From an uncultured Phycicoccus sp. (lineage in GTDB: Bacteria; Actinomycetota; Actinomycetes; Actinomycetales; Dermatophilaceae), in NCBI RefSeq assembly GCF_947495705.1, contig NZ_CANLZR010000001.1:496001-560000 (forward strand): a stretch of DNA of 64,000 nt, in the 5' to 3' direction. The position numbers and the translations under genes were made by a program. Positions 26,709 to 35,405 of this stretch are shown here, one piece after another (position 1 is the first letter of the stretch; each line of letters begins with the position of its first letter). The notes below the pieces were generated by a model. It was not told the origin of the DNA. It made no database searches and saw only the letters and a program-made list of their open reading frames with translations.

Positions 26709-28774
26709 GGTCGGACCTCCGGGGACGGGAGCGGGGTGAGGGGCAGCTCGGCGCGCACGAGCGTGCCACCGGCGGGCGGGCAGCGCACCTCGCAGCGGCC
26801 GCCCAGCTCGGCAGCACGCTCGCGCAGCGACGCCAGCCCGACACCGACCTCGACGTCGGGCCCGATGCCGGCGCCGTCGTCGGAGACCTCGACGACGAGC
26901 CGGCCGTCCTGCGCGCACAGGGACACGGTGCACCGAGTGGCCCGGGCGTGACGCGCCACGTTGGTGAGCGCCTCGGCGACGATGCGGTACGCCGCGACCT
27001 CGGCGGCGGCCGACAAGCCCTCGGGGACCCGGGACACGACCTCGACCTCGACACCGGGCACCCGCTCGGCGAGCTGTCGGACCGCTCCGTCGAGGCCGCG
27101 GTCGTCCAGTGCCGGGGGTCGCAGGTCGTGGACGAGCCGGCGGACGTCGGCGACCACCTCGCGCAGCTCGGCCGTCGTGGCCTCGACCCGCTCGCGCGCG
27201 GTCCCGGGGTCGCGGTCCAGCAGCAGGCGGGCGGACTCGAGCTGGAAGACGAGCCCGCTGAGCGCCGGCCCGAGCCCGTCGTGCAGGTCACGCCGGATCC
27301 GCCGCCGCTCCTCCTCGCGGGCGGTGACGAGACGCTCCCGGTGGTCCTGCAGCTCCGCGGCGAGGTGCCACGACCTGGCGGCCGTCGCCGCCTGGCGGAC
27401 GAGGTCGGCGAGGAGGCGCTCGTCACGCGCGGTGAGCCGGCTCCGCAGCCCGCGTGCCGGCAGCACGAGGCGCCCGACCTCGCTGTCGCGGTATGTGATC
27501 GGCAGGGTCCGGACGTGTGCGGGGCGGGTGCCGTGCGCGGCGACGAGCCGCTCGCCCCGGGCCCGCTCGACCTCGATCCCGACGAAGGCGACCCCGAAGG
27601 CGTCGGCGACGGCCGTGCAGACCGCGCGGAGCTGGGCGGGGCCGTCGTCGGTCGTCTCGAGCGCCGCCGCGAGCGAGGCGACGGCGGCGTACGGGTCGTC
27701 CCGGCCGCCGAGGGCCAGGCGCCGCCCCCACGTCCGGATGCGCCGGCGCACGGGCCCGTAGAGCAGCACGGAGACGAGCAGGACGACCGCGACGACCTGG
27801 GTCTGGTCCAGCCCGTGCAGTGCCGTCCCGAGCAGGGCGACCGCCGCGAGGTCGGCGCCCAGCAGGACGAGTGCGAGCGCGGCCATCACGGCGGTGCGCG
27901 GGAGCAGCTCGTCGATCGGGGCGAGCCCCGGGGCGAGCACCGCCACCGTCATCGCGGCGGCCGGCAACGTCATGACGAAGAACGCGGACACGACGTCGAA
28001 CCACGGCTCCGAGACGAGGACGCCGAGGACCATCGCGACCGCCATGACGATGACGGCCCACAGCAGCCAGCGCATCCGGTCCCGGTCGACCCCCGCGGAC
28101 CGCCGGTAACGGGTGACGACGGTGAGCATCGGGACGACGAAGGTCGCTGTTCCGACGGCAACGGCCATCGGGACCGCGCCGGCGGGGACGAACATCAGGC
28201 TCGTCGGGTCGAGGTCGACCTCCGGGGGGACGACGACCGCGCCGGTGCGGTTCCCCGCCGGGGTGACGAGCACGACGCACGCGGCGAGCGTCATCACGGC
28301 CAGGGCGGCCCGGCCCGCGACGCCCATCCGGCCGGGGAGGAAACGGCCGGTCGGGAAGAGGAGGAGCAGCAGCGCGGCGACGACGGGCAGGAACGCGCCG
28401 AAGCGGTTGAGGAACCACAGCGCCGCGGTCATCCCGGCCCATGCGCTGGTCTCGGTGAGCCCGGCCCGCACCCAGGACGCGGCGAGCCCGTCGAGCACCC
28501 AGAAGGCGCCGAAGCCGGCGAGTGACCACCCGAGCGCCTGCCGCGGCTGCCGCAGGAGGACCGCAGCGGCGAGCGCGGCGAGGACGGCCCCCTGGAGGGC
28601 GTACGGCCAGCCGAGGCCGCCCGAGAGGGCAACCCCGACCGAGTCCGCCGGGGCCCGGGCGTCGAGCGCGACCGAGACGGCGACCCCGAGCAGCGACGCC
28701 ACGGCCACCGTGAGCGCGCCGACGGCTGCGGCCGACCTCCGCGACGCCGGCACCGTGCTCGTGTCCACCGGCAC
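26705..28774 (-). CDS. NarL-family sensor histidine kinase, multi-pass membrane
   Basis: About 689 residues. The N-terminal half has around ten predicted membrane helices. It is followed by a GAF-like segment (PAQLRAVCTAVADAFGVAF), a HisKA_3 dimerisation region with the phospho-His in RRIRRDLHDGLGPALSG (about His498), and a HATPase domain (EALTNVARHARAT, SDDGAGIG, GVGLASLRERA). The start is uncertain: GTG 28774 and GTG 28768 are in frame and neither has a good ribosome-binding site. It probably senses a membrane or lipid state through its helices. Confidence 0.88.
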   Translation of the reverse strand: MPVDTSTVPASRRSAAAVGALTVAVASLLGVAVSVALDARAPADSVGVALSGGLGWPYALQGAVLAALAAAVLLRQPRQALGWSLAGFGAFWVLDGLAASWVRAGLTETSAWAGMTAALWFLNRFGAFLPVVAALLLLLFPTGRFLPGRMGVAGRAALAVMTLAACVVLVTPAGNRTGAVVVPPEVDLDPTSLMFVPAGAVPMAVAVGTATFVVPMLTVVTRYRRSAGVDRDRMRWLLWAVIVMAVAMVLGVLVSEPWFDVVSAFFVMTLPAAAMTVAVLAPGLAPIDELLPRTAVMAALALVLLGADLAAVALLGTALHGLDQTQVVAVVLLVSVLLYGPVRRRIRTWGRRLALGGRDDPYAAVASLAAALETTDDGPAQLRAVCTAVADAFGVAFVGIEVERARGERLVAAHGTRPAHVRTLPITYRDSEVGRLVLPARGLRSRLTARDERLLADLVRQAATAARSWHLAAELQDHRERLVTAREEERRRIRRDLHDGLGPALSGLVFQLESARLLLDRDPGTARERVEATTAELREVVADVRRLVHDLRPPALDDRGLDGAVRQLAERVPGVEVEVVSRVPEGLSAAAEVAAYRIVAEALTNVARHARATRCTVSLCAQDGRLVVEVSDDGAGIGPDVEVGVGLASLRERAAELGGRCEVRCPPAGGTLVRAELPLTPLPSPEVRP

Positions 28775-28803
28775 ATTGTGGGGCTCGCGAGGACGCCGCG
28801 GAT

Positions 28804-28834
28804 GCCGGTCCGCACCGATTCGGTGCGGACCGGC
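28804..28834 (-). terminator. 15-bp inverted repeat, terminator or operator
   Basis: Perfect 15-bp arms (28804-28818, 28820-28834) around a single T. It lies 20 nt past the stop of the minus-strand membrane-protein gene and 30 nt before the kinase start. The one-base centre would suit a DNA dyad as well as a hairpin. Confidence 0.6.
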
Positions 28835-28854
28835 GGGGCGGACGTCGCCCGAGG

Positions 28855-29571
28855 TCACCGGGCGGACCGGTAGGCCCGGTCGCCGACGAGGAACCCGAGC
28901 GAGGTCACGAGGACGAGGACCGGCCCGACGAACCCGGCCATGTACTGCAGCGGCGAGACGCCGAGCAGCAGGACGAGACCGCCGGCGACGAGCCCGAACC
29001 GGCCGAGCCAGCGGGGCACGTCGCCGCTGCGTGCGGCCGTCCACAGCGCGGTCCCCGCGAGGCCGGCGAGGGCCCAGCACCACGGGACCGTGCCGATCCA
29101 GTGGTTGAACAGGACGCCGACCGACGGCTCGACGAGCCCGGGCTCGAGCAGCCCGAAGACGAGCTCGGTGTCGAGCCCGGAGCCGAGGACGAGGACGACC
29201 GCGGTGCCGGTGAGCCCGGCGGCGGCGAGCCCCGGCGCGAGGGAGCCGCTGCCCCGGGCGGCGAGCCGACGCGACAGGCCGACGCCGAAGACGAGCAGCG
29301 CGACGGCGGCGACCATCGTCGCGGTGTGGAAGCCCAGCAGGATGCCGGTCTGCTCGCCGAGCGCGTCCGTGATGCCCTGGGCGTCTCCGCGCAGGTCGTC
29401 ACGGTAGACCGCGTCGACCAGCCCGGACAGGACGATGGACGCGGCCCCGGCGACCCCGGCGGCCACGCCGGCGACGGCCCAGCCGCGGGGGGCCGGTGGA
29501 CCCGTGGTGGGCTCGGGGTCCGCCGCCTCCGTGACGTCGGACCGGACGAGGTTGCGGGTGGTGACGCTCAT
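28855..29571 (-). CDS. Multi-pass membrane protein, unknown function
   Basis: 238 residues with about six hydrophobic helices after a polar N-terminus (MSVTTRNLVRSDVTEA). Sequence features include VYRDDLRGDAQGITDALGEQ between helices 1 and 2 and FNHWIGTVPWCWALAGL. I do not recognise the family; DUF4386-like membrane proteins are one possibility. The ATG at 29571 has AAGGGGA upstream. It precedes the two-component genes on the same strand, but the 28804-28834 hairpin probably separates them. Confidence 0.8.
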   Translation of the reverse strand: MSVTTRNLVRSDVTEAADPEPTTGPPAPRGWAVAGVAAGVAGAASIVLSGLVDAVYRDDLRGDAQGITDALGEQTGILLGFHTATMVAAVALLVFGVGLSRRLAARGSGSLAPGLAAAGLTGTAVVLVLGSGLDTELVFGLLEPGLVEPSVGVLFNHWIGTVPWCWALAGLAGTALWTAARSGDVPRWLGRFGLVAGGLVLLLGVSPLQYMAGFVGPVLVLVTSLGFLVGDRAYRSAR

Positions 29572-29756
29572 GGTGTGTCCCCTTCGTGAGTGAGTGGTGT
29601 CGTGCTGACGCCGGACACGTTCTCGGGCCGGGTGTCCCGCCGTCGAGGGACACCGGGGCAGGAGATGTCCCGGCCCGGCGACCGCCGCCGGGACGGGTGT
29701 CTCGGGTCGTGGACCGGGGGTGCGGGGGACTCGGCGGCGGCGGCACACTTGTCGGC

Positions 29757-29875
29757 GTAGGTCACGAGTGCCAGTGACAAGCCCCGGCTCGCTGGTCGGC
29801 AACCCTCCTCCGCGGTGGGGTGCTCCGGGTGACGACCTGGTCGGCGCCGCACTGGCGTCGGCAAGCGCGGGATCC
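29757..29875 (+). promoter_or_regulatory. SAM-IV-type riboswitch
   Basis: The RNA matches the actinobacterial SAM-IV aptamer as I recall it. P1 is AGGTC (29759-29763) with GACCT (29834-29838). The core reads GAGTGCCAGTGACAAGCCCC, then GGTCGGCAACCCTCC, CGCGGTGGGGTGC and CCGGGTGA, in the expected order. The 3' pseudoknot partner should lie in 29839-29875. It precedes a class-V aminotransferase by about 50 nt, so S-adenosylmethionine probably represses that gene. Confidence 0.85.
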
Positions 29876-29920
29876 CGGGCGTCGGTCCGAGGGTCCTTCC
29901 GGCCCTCCACGGAGACCACC

Positions 29921-31324
29921 ATGTCCGTCCTTCCCCTCGACGCCCCGACCGTCCTGCGTCCCCGACGGCTCCGCGCCGTCCCGACCCCCACCCCCGGCGC
30001 CGGCGCCCTGCCCGCGGTCGTCCGGCCCGACCCCGTCCCGCTCGTCACCGGCGGTCTCGTCGACTACGCCCAGCTCGACCACGGGGCCTCGACCCCCGCA
30101 CTCGAGCGGGTCGTCCGGGCCGTCGACGCCGCGACCCGCACCTACTCCTCGGTGCACCGCGGGACCGGCTGGCTCTCGCGCGTCACGAGCGCCCACTACG
30201 AGGACGCCCGCGCCGAGGTCGCCCGCTTCGTCGGGGCCCGGGCCGACGACGTCGTCGTCTTCACCCGCGCGACGACCGACGCGCTCACCCTGCTCGCCCG
30301 GGCGCTGCCCGCCGGGACCCCGGTCGTCGTCCTCGGCTCCGAGCACCACGCGGCGCTGCTGCCCTGGCCGTCCGCCGACCTGCACCGGCTGCCGGTGCCC
30401 CACGACGCCGACGACGCCCTGGCCTCGATCACCGCGGCGCTCGCCGCCCTCGACCCGGCGCGCACCGGCGGCCCCCAGCCGCTGCTCGTCGTCGCCGGCG
30501 CCTCCAACGTCACCGGTGAGTTCTGGCCGCTGGAGCGGCTCGTCGGTGCGGCCCGCCGGCACGGCGCGCGCGTCCTCGTCGACGCCGCCCAGCTCGTGGC
30601 GCACCGGGCGATCGACCTCGAGAGGCTCGGCGCCGACTGGGTCGCCTTCTCGGGGCACAAGGTGCACGCCCCGTACGGTTCCGGAGCCCTCGTGGGCCGC
30701 CGCGACTGGCTCGACGCCGCCGCGCCGTACCTGCCCGGCGGCGGAGCCAGCGCAGCCGTCACCGAGGACGGCACCCGCTGGGCCACCGGCGCCGCCCGGC
30801 ACGAGGGCGGCAGCCCCAACGTCCTCGGCGCGGTGGCGCTCGCCGCCGCGTGCGCGACGCTGCGCGAGCACCGCGAGGTCGTCGCCGAGCACGAGGCCGC
30901 CCTCACCGCCCGCCTCCTCGACGGGCTGCGCGCCGTGCCGGGAGTGCGCACCTACTCCCTGCTCGGCCCGGACGCGGACCGGGGACCGGTCGCCACGTTC
31001 ACCGTCGACGGGCTCGACAGCCACCTCGTCGCCGCGGCACTGAGCGCCGAGCACGGCATCGGCGTCCGCGCCGGCAAGTTCTGCGCGCACCTCGCCGTCG
31101 ACGCGCTCCTCGCCCGGGCCGGTGCGCCCGGGCAGCCCACCGCGACGACGGCGGTGCGGGTCAGCGCCGGCCTGGCGACGACCGCCGAGCACGTGGACCG
31201 GCTTCTCGCGGCCGTCCGGTCCCTCGCCGCCTCGGGTCCGGGCGTCGCGTACCGGCACGACCCGGAGCACGGCTGGCAACCCCTGGACGACCCGCGCGAC
31301 CTGGCCGTCACGTCCCTGTGGTGA
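29921..31324 (+). CDS. Cysteine-desulfurase-like class-V aminotransferase
   Basis: A 467-residue PLP enzyme. Schiff-base Lys is in FSGHKVHAPYGSG (about Lys247); HGASTPAL, FTRATTDAL and VDAAQLVAHRAID fit the fold. The segment GIGVRAGKFCAHLAVDALL aligns with the catalytic-Cys loop of SufS-type desulfurases (Cys388), so sulfur removal from cysteine is plausible. An N-terminal extension of about 50 residues is unusual. The ATG at 29921 has GGAG upstream. The SAM riboswitch ties it to sulfur or methionine supply. Alternatives are a selenocysteine lyase or an EgtE-like C-S lyase. Confidence 0.85.
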   Translation: MSVLPLDAPTVLRPRRLRAVPTPTPGAGALPAVVRPDPVPLVTGGLVDYAQLDHGASTPALERVVRAVDAATRTYSSVHRGTGWLSRVTSAHYEDARAEVARFVGARADDVVVFTRATTDALTLLARALPAGTPVVVLGSEHHAALLPWPSADLHRLPVPHDADDALASITAALAALDPARTGGPQPLLVVAGASNVTGEFWPLERLVGAARRHGARVLVDAAQLVAHRAIDLERLGADWVAFSGHKVHAPYGSGALVGRRDWLDAAAPYLPGGGASAAVTEDGTRWATGAARHEGGSPNVLGAVALAAACATLREHREVVAEHEAALTARLLDGLRAVPGVRTYSLLGPDADRGPVATFTVDGLDSHLVAAALSAEHGIGVRAGKFCAHLAVDALLARAGAPGQPTATTAVRVSAGLATTAEHVDRLLAAVRSLAASGPGVAYRHDPEHGWQPLDDPRDLAVTSLW

Positions 31325-31358
31325 GCCCGGACCGCCCCCGCCCACTAGCCTGCTGAGC

Positions 31359-32219
31359 GTGACCACCGCGATCGTCACCGACTCCACGGCCTACCTGCCG
31401 CCGGCGCTCCTCGAGGGCCTCGACGTACGGGTCGTCCCGCTGCACGTCGTCGTCGGCGGCCGCGAGCACCGCGAGGGCGTCGACATCGACGTCGCCGCCG
31501 TCGCCGCGGCGCTGCGCTCGTTCACGCCGGTCTCGACCTCGCGCCCGGCCCCCGCGGCGTTCCTCGAGGCGTACGAGGCGGCGGCCGCTGCCGGGGCGGA
31601 CGCGGTCGTCTCGGTCCACATCTCCGCCGACCTGTCGAGCACCCTCGGCGGCGCCGAGCTGGCGGCCGAGCAGGCACCGGTCCCCGTCACCGTCGTCGAC
31701 TCGCGGGCGCTCGGGATGGTCATGGGTCACGCCGTGCTCACCGGGGCCCGCGCCGCCGCCTCCGGCGCCGGGCCCGAGGAGGTCGCCCGGCTCGTGCGGA
31801 CCACGTGCGAGGGCGCCACCGTCGTCTTCTACGTCGACACCCTCGAGTACCTCCGCCGCGGCGGACGCATCGGGCGGGCCGGCGCGCTGCTGGGGTCGGC
31901 GCTGTCGATCAAGCCGATCCTCGGCCTGCGCGACGGCCACATCGTGCCGCTGGAGCGGGTCCGCACCTCGACCCGGGCGATCGCGCGGATCGAGGAGATG
32001 GCGGCCGACGCGGCCGAGGCGGCGCAGGACACCGGGGCCACCGTCGACGTCGCCGTCCACCACCTCGACTCCGCCGAGCGGGCGGGCAAGCTGGCCGAGC
32101 GGCTCCGGGCACGGCTGCCCGACGCCGAGGTCACCGTCGTCGAGCTCGGGGCGGTCGTCGGGGCGCACGTGGGGCCCGGGACCCTCGCCGTCGCGGTCGT
32201 GCCCAGACCGGCCGGCTGA
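31359..32219 (+). CDS. DegV family fatty-acid-binding protein
   Basis: 286 residues. DegV/FakB proteins bind a fatty acid for phosphorylation by FakA. It has TDSTAYLPPALLEG, TSRPAPAAFLEAYEAA, VSVHISADLSSTLGGAE, VDSRALGMVMG and YLRRGGRIGRAGALLGSAL, all standard. TAGCCT (31346-31351) lies 7 nt before the GTG, so it is probably leaderless. plsY follows after 4 nt, linking fatty-acid handling with phospholipid synthesis. Confidence 0.93.
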   Translation: MTTAIVTDSTAYLPPALLEGLDVRVVPLHVVVGGREHREGVDIDVAAVAAALRSFTPVSTSRPAPAAFLEAYEAAAAAGADAVVSVHISADLSSTLGGAELAAEQAPVPVTVVDSRALGMVMGHAVLTGARAAASGAGPEEVARLVRTTCEGATVVFYVDTLEYLRRGGRIGRAGALLGSALSIKPILGLRDGHIVPLERVRTSTRAIARIEEMAADAAEAAQDTGATVDVAVHHLDSAERAGKLAERLRARLPDAEVTVVELGAVVGAHVGPGTLAVAVVPRPAG

Positions 32220-32223
32220 GCCC

Positions 32224-32835
32224 GTGAACCTCGTGCTGCTCGCCGTCGAGATCGCCGGTCTCGCGGTGCTCGGGTTCCTCGTCGGCGCCGTCAACCCCGC
32301 CACCCTGCTCGCCCGGGCGTTCGGGCGCGACCTGCGCACCTCCGGGTCGGGCAACCCCGGCGCCGCGAACGCGGGCCGGGTGCTCGGGCGGCGGTGGGGC
32401 GCGGTCGTCCTCGCCCTCGACGTCGCGAAGGCCTACGTCCCGACGCTGCTCGTGCTCATGGCGGTGGGGCGCCTCGCGGCCCTGGTCACCGGGCTCGCCG
32501 TCGTGCTCGGCCACGTCTTCAGCCCGTTCCTGCGCGGGCGCGGCGGCAAGGGCGTCGCGTGCGCGGCCGGCGCGATCCTCGCCGTCGACCCGGTCGTCGC
32601 GCTCGCCGCCCTCGTCGTCTTCGGGGTCGTCCTGCCGTTCGTCCCCGCCATCGGGGAGGCGTCGGTCGTCGCGACCCTCGCGCTCGTCGTCATCGGGGTC
32701 CTCGGGGCGGTCGGTGTGCTGCCGCTCGTGGACCCGCTCGTCGGGGCGTGGCTCGTCGTCCTCGCGCTGCTCGTGCTCTCGAGGCACCGGCGCAACGTCG
32801 CCGAGTGGGGGGCCCGGCTCAGGGGCCGGAGGTGA
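32224..32835 (+). CDS. plsY: Glycerol-3-phosphate acyltransferase PlsY
   Basis: Membrane enzyme that moves an acyl group from acyl-phosphate to glycerol-3-phosphate, the first step in phospholipid synthesis. 203 residues with five or six helices. Active-site loops are TSGSGNPGAANAGRVLG and GHVFSPFLRGRGGKGVA. It is coupled to DegV. Its last 17 bp overlap the end of the convergent secreted-protein gene. Confidence 0.93.
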   Translation: MNLVLLAVEIAGLAVLGFLVGAVNPATLLARAFGRDLRTSGSGNPGAANAGRVLGRRWGAVVLALDVAKAYVPTLLVLMAVGRLAALVTGLAVVLGHVFSPFLRGRGGKGVACAAGAILAVDPVVALAALVVFGVVLPFVPAIGEASVVATLALVVIGVLGAVGVLPLVDPLVGAWLVVLALLVLSRHRRNVAEWGARLRGRR

Positions 32836-35392
32836 CGACGACGAGCTCGGGGGCGTTGCCGTTGCTGTGCTCGGTCGAGGCGTAGTCGGCGCCGTTGGAG
32901 CTGGTGGAGGTGATGCGGAGGGCGACGGGGCCGTCGCCGGTGACGAGGGGGCTGACGTCGACCTCGTACCAGCTGCCGGCCGAGACCGGGCCGACGGAGC
33001 CGAGCGTCGCGCCGTCGGCGGCGGGGGCGGTGGACCAGGTGACGGTGTTCTGGTTCCAGGTGGTGTCCGTGACGCCGGTGAGGGTGCCGCCGACGGAGGA
33101 GGCGTCGACGGCGTAGAGGCGCAGGGTCGCGCTGGTCACGCTCGCGCCGCCGACGCCGGTGACGTCGAAGCGGAGCAGGATGTCCTTGCGGGAGCTGGCG
33201 TCCACCTCGAGGACCTGGCTGGCTCCGTAGGTGCTGGTGGGCCGGCTCTCCTTGACCGTCGCGTCGTCGCTCGGCGCGACGACGACGACCGGGGGCCCCG
33301 GCGGGGTGGTGACCGGCACCGTGGTGCTGGGGTCGGAGGTGTTGCCTGCGCCGTCCCGGGCCCGCACCGCGTACTCGTACGACGTCTCCGGCGCGACCGT
33401 CGTGTCGTCGTAGGTCAGCACGGCACCGACCGTGGCGAGCAGGCTGCCGTCCCGGAGGATGTCGTAGCCGGTCACCGCGACGTCGTCGGTCGAGGCGTCC
33501 CAGGCCAGCGACACCCGCGTCGCCTCGGTCTCGGTCACCGTGAGGTTCGCCGGAGCGCTCGGTGGCGTCCCGTCGGACGAGGTGTAGATGGTGCCGGTGC
33601 CGTTGTCGAGGATAGGTCCGTCGCTGTTGCCGCCGAAGTCGTTGTCCGCCACCACCGTCCGCCGGCACTCGGCGTCGGCGATGATCAGCCCGTAGCGGTT
33701 GCCGTTGGCCGTGTTGCCGTCGACGACGTTGTCGTCGCAGCCCAGTCCCGAGACCGACGCGAAGACCCTGATGCCGTCCCTCCCGGTGCCGGTCACGGTG
33801 TTGCCCCGGATGGTGTTGCGGTTGCCGTTCGTGACGGCGATGCCGTTGTCGGTGGCCCCGGTGATCGTGTTGCCGACGACGGTGTTGTCGTTCGACGGCT
33901 TGTTCGGCTGGGACGCCGACGACGACGCCTTGTGGAGCCGGATCCCCTCGGCTCCGACATCGCTGATCTGGCAGTTCTCGATCCTGTTGTTGCTCGCGGC
34001 GAGCAGCTGGATGCCGTCCCGCGGCACGTTGGTGACGACGCAGTCCCGGATGACGTTCCGCTCCGCCGTGCCGCCGGTCGAGGACACGGCGTCCTTGCCG
34101 TCGAAGACGATCCCCCGGCCGCGGGAGTCGGTGACCTCGACCCGCTCGATGACGATGTCGTCACCGCCGTCGAAGTCCAGCGCGTCGCTCGTCGTCCGGT
34201 CCGAGCCACCCGCCGAGACGGTCAGGTCCCGGATCGTCAGGCGGTCGCTGCGCGTGGCGTCGAAGGGCTCGGTGTCGGCCGCCTCGTTGGTGGCGTTGCG
34301 GATGGTGGTGACGCCCATGCCGGCGCCTTCGATGACGACGTCGGTGATGTCGCTGATCTCGAAGTGGTCGCTGCCGAGGTCGAAGTCGCCGGCGAGGAAC
34401 CGCACCGTGCCGTCGGTGCCGTTCAGCTCGGCCAGCGCGCTCTCGACGACGGACTTCAGCGACCCGGTGAACGTCGTCGACGCGGACATCGCCTCGTACG
34501 TCGAGCCCTGCCGGGAGACGACGAAGGTCCCGGCGGGCGGGGCGTCCGGCGTGGTGACGTCGACGGGGTCGCCGGGGGCCGAGGTGTTCCCGGCGGCATC
34601 CCGGGCCCGGACCCGGTAGGTGTACCCGGTGCTGGGCGCGACGGCCGTGTCGTCGTAGCTCGTCCCCGTCACGGTGTCGACGACGGCGCCGTCGCGCAGG
34701 ACGTCGTAGCCGGTGACCCCGATGTTGTCGGTCGCGGCGTCCCACGCGAGGGACACCTGGGACGGCTGCACGTCGGTCGCTTCGAGGTTCTGCGGCACCG
34801 TCGGCGGGTCGTCGTCCGGCACCGGGGGAGTCCCGACGACGACGACGAGCTCGGGTGCGTTGCCCGAGGGGTGCTCGGCGGAGGCGTAGTCGGCGCCGTT
34901 GGAGCTCGTGGAGCTGATCCGGAGGCTGACCGGGCCGTCACCGGTGACGAGGGGGGTGACGTCGACGTCGTACCAGGTGCCGACGGTGACCCGACCGAGG
35001 GAGCCGAGGTTCGCGCCGTCTCCGGGTGGGGCGGTGGCCCAGGTGACGGTGTCCTGGTCCCAGCCGGTGTCGGACATCGCCGTGAGGTCGCCACCGACCC
35101 GCGCGGCGTCGACGGTGTAGAGCCGGAGGGTGGCGCTGGTGACGCTGCCGCCGCCGACGCCGGTGACGTCGAAGCGGACGACGGCGTTCTTCCGAGGGTT
35201 CCCGTCGACCTCGAGGACCGGGCTCGTGCCGTAGTTCGTGCTCGCCCGGTCCTCCCGGACCGTCGCGTCGTCGGTCGGCGCGAAGGTGAGGGAGGTGTCG
35301 GCCGAGGCCGGGACGGGGACGACGAACGCCAGCAGCATCGCGGCCAGGGTGGCGGCGACGGCCGGGCGGGCGGGGGTCGGCCAACGCGACAT
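32819..35392 (-). CDS. Secreted beta-helix protein with DNRLRE and FN3 modules
   Basis: 857 residues with a Sec signal peptide (1-31, cleavage near PASA-DTS). Order: DNRLRE/CBM96-like module (about 32-190), fibronectin III (195-285), parallel beta-helix with many N-N/G-N turns (about 290-600; e.g. NGIAVTNGNRNTIRGNTVTG), second FN3 (605-695), second DNRLRE module (700-857). Beta-helices of this kind bind or cleave polysaccharides, and DNRLRE modules bind carbohydrate or cell surfaces. No catalytic residues can be assigned. It lies 13 nt downstream of the next minus-strand gene, so the two are one operon. Confidence 0.88.
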   Translation of the reverse strand: MSRWPTPARPAVAATLAAMLLAFVVPVPASADTSLTFAPTDDATVREDRASTNYGTSPVLEVDGNPRKNAVVRFDVTGVGGGSVTSATLRLYTVDAARVGGDLTAMSDTGWDQDTVTWATAPPGDGANLGSLGRVTVGTWYDVDVTPLVTGDGPVSLRISSTSSNGADYASAEHPSGNAPELVVVVGTPPVPDDDPPTVPQNLEATDVQPSQVSLAWDAATDNIGVTGYDVLRDGAVVDTVTGTSYDDTAVAPSTGYTYRVRARDAAGNTSAPGDPVDVTTPDAPPAGTFVVSRQGSTYEAMSASTTFTGSLKSVVESALAELNGTDGTVRFLAGDFDLGSDHFEISDITDVVIEGAGMGVTTIRNATNEAADTEPFDATRSDRLTIRDLTVSAGGSDRTTSDALDFDGGDDIVIERVEVTDSRGRGIVFDGKDAVSSTGGTAERNVIRDCVVTNVPRDGIQLLAASNNRIENCQISDVGAEGIRLHKASSSASQPNKPSNDNTVVGNTITGATDNGIAVTNGNRNTIRGNTVTGTGRDGIRVFASVSGLGCDDNVVDGNTANGNRYGLIIADAECRRTVVADNDFGGNSDGPILDNGTGTIYTSSDGTPPSAPANLTVTETEATRVSLAWDASTDDVAVTGYDILRDGSLLATVGAVLTYDDTTVAPETSYEYAVRARDGAGNTSDPSTTVPVTTPPGPPVVVVAPSDDATVKESRPTSTYGASQVLEVDASSRKDILLRFDVTGVGGASVTSATLRLYAVDASSVGGTLTGVTDTTWNQNTVTWSTAPAADGATLGSVGPVSAGSWYEVDVSPLVTGDGPVALRITSTSSNGADYASTEHSNGNAPELVVVTSGP

Positions 35393-35405
35393 GTCCGGTC
35401 CTTCC

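Noticed and set aside
32819-35392. Contact-dependent toxin or adhesin-toxin reading of the beta-helix protein
   Set aside because: No toxin domain at the C-terminus, no immunity gene beside it and no two-partner secretion gene.
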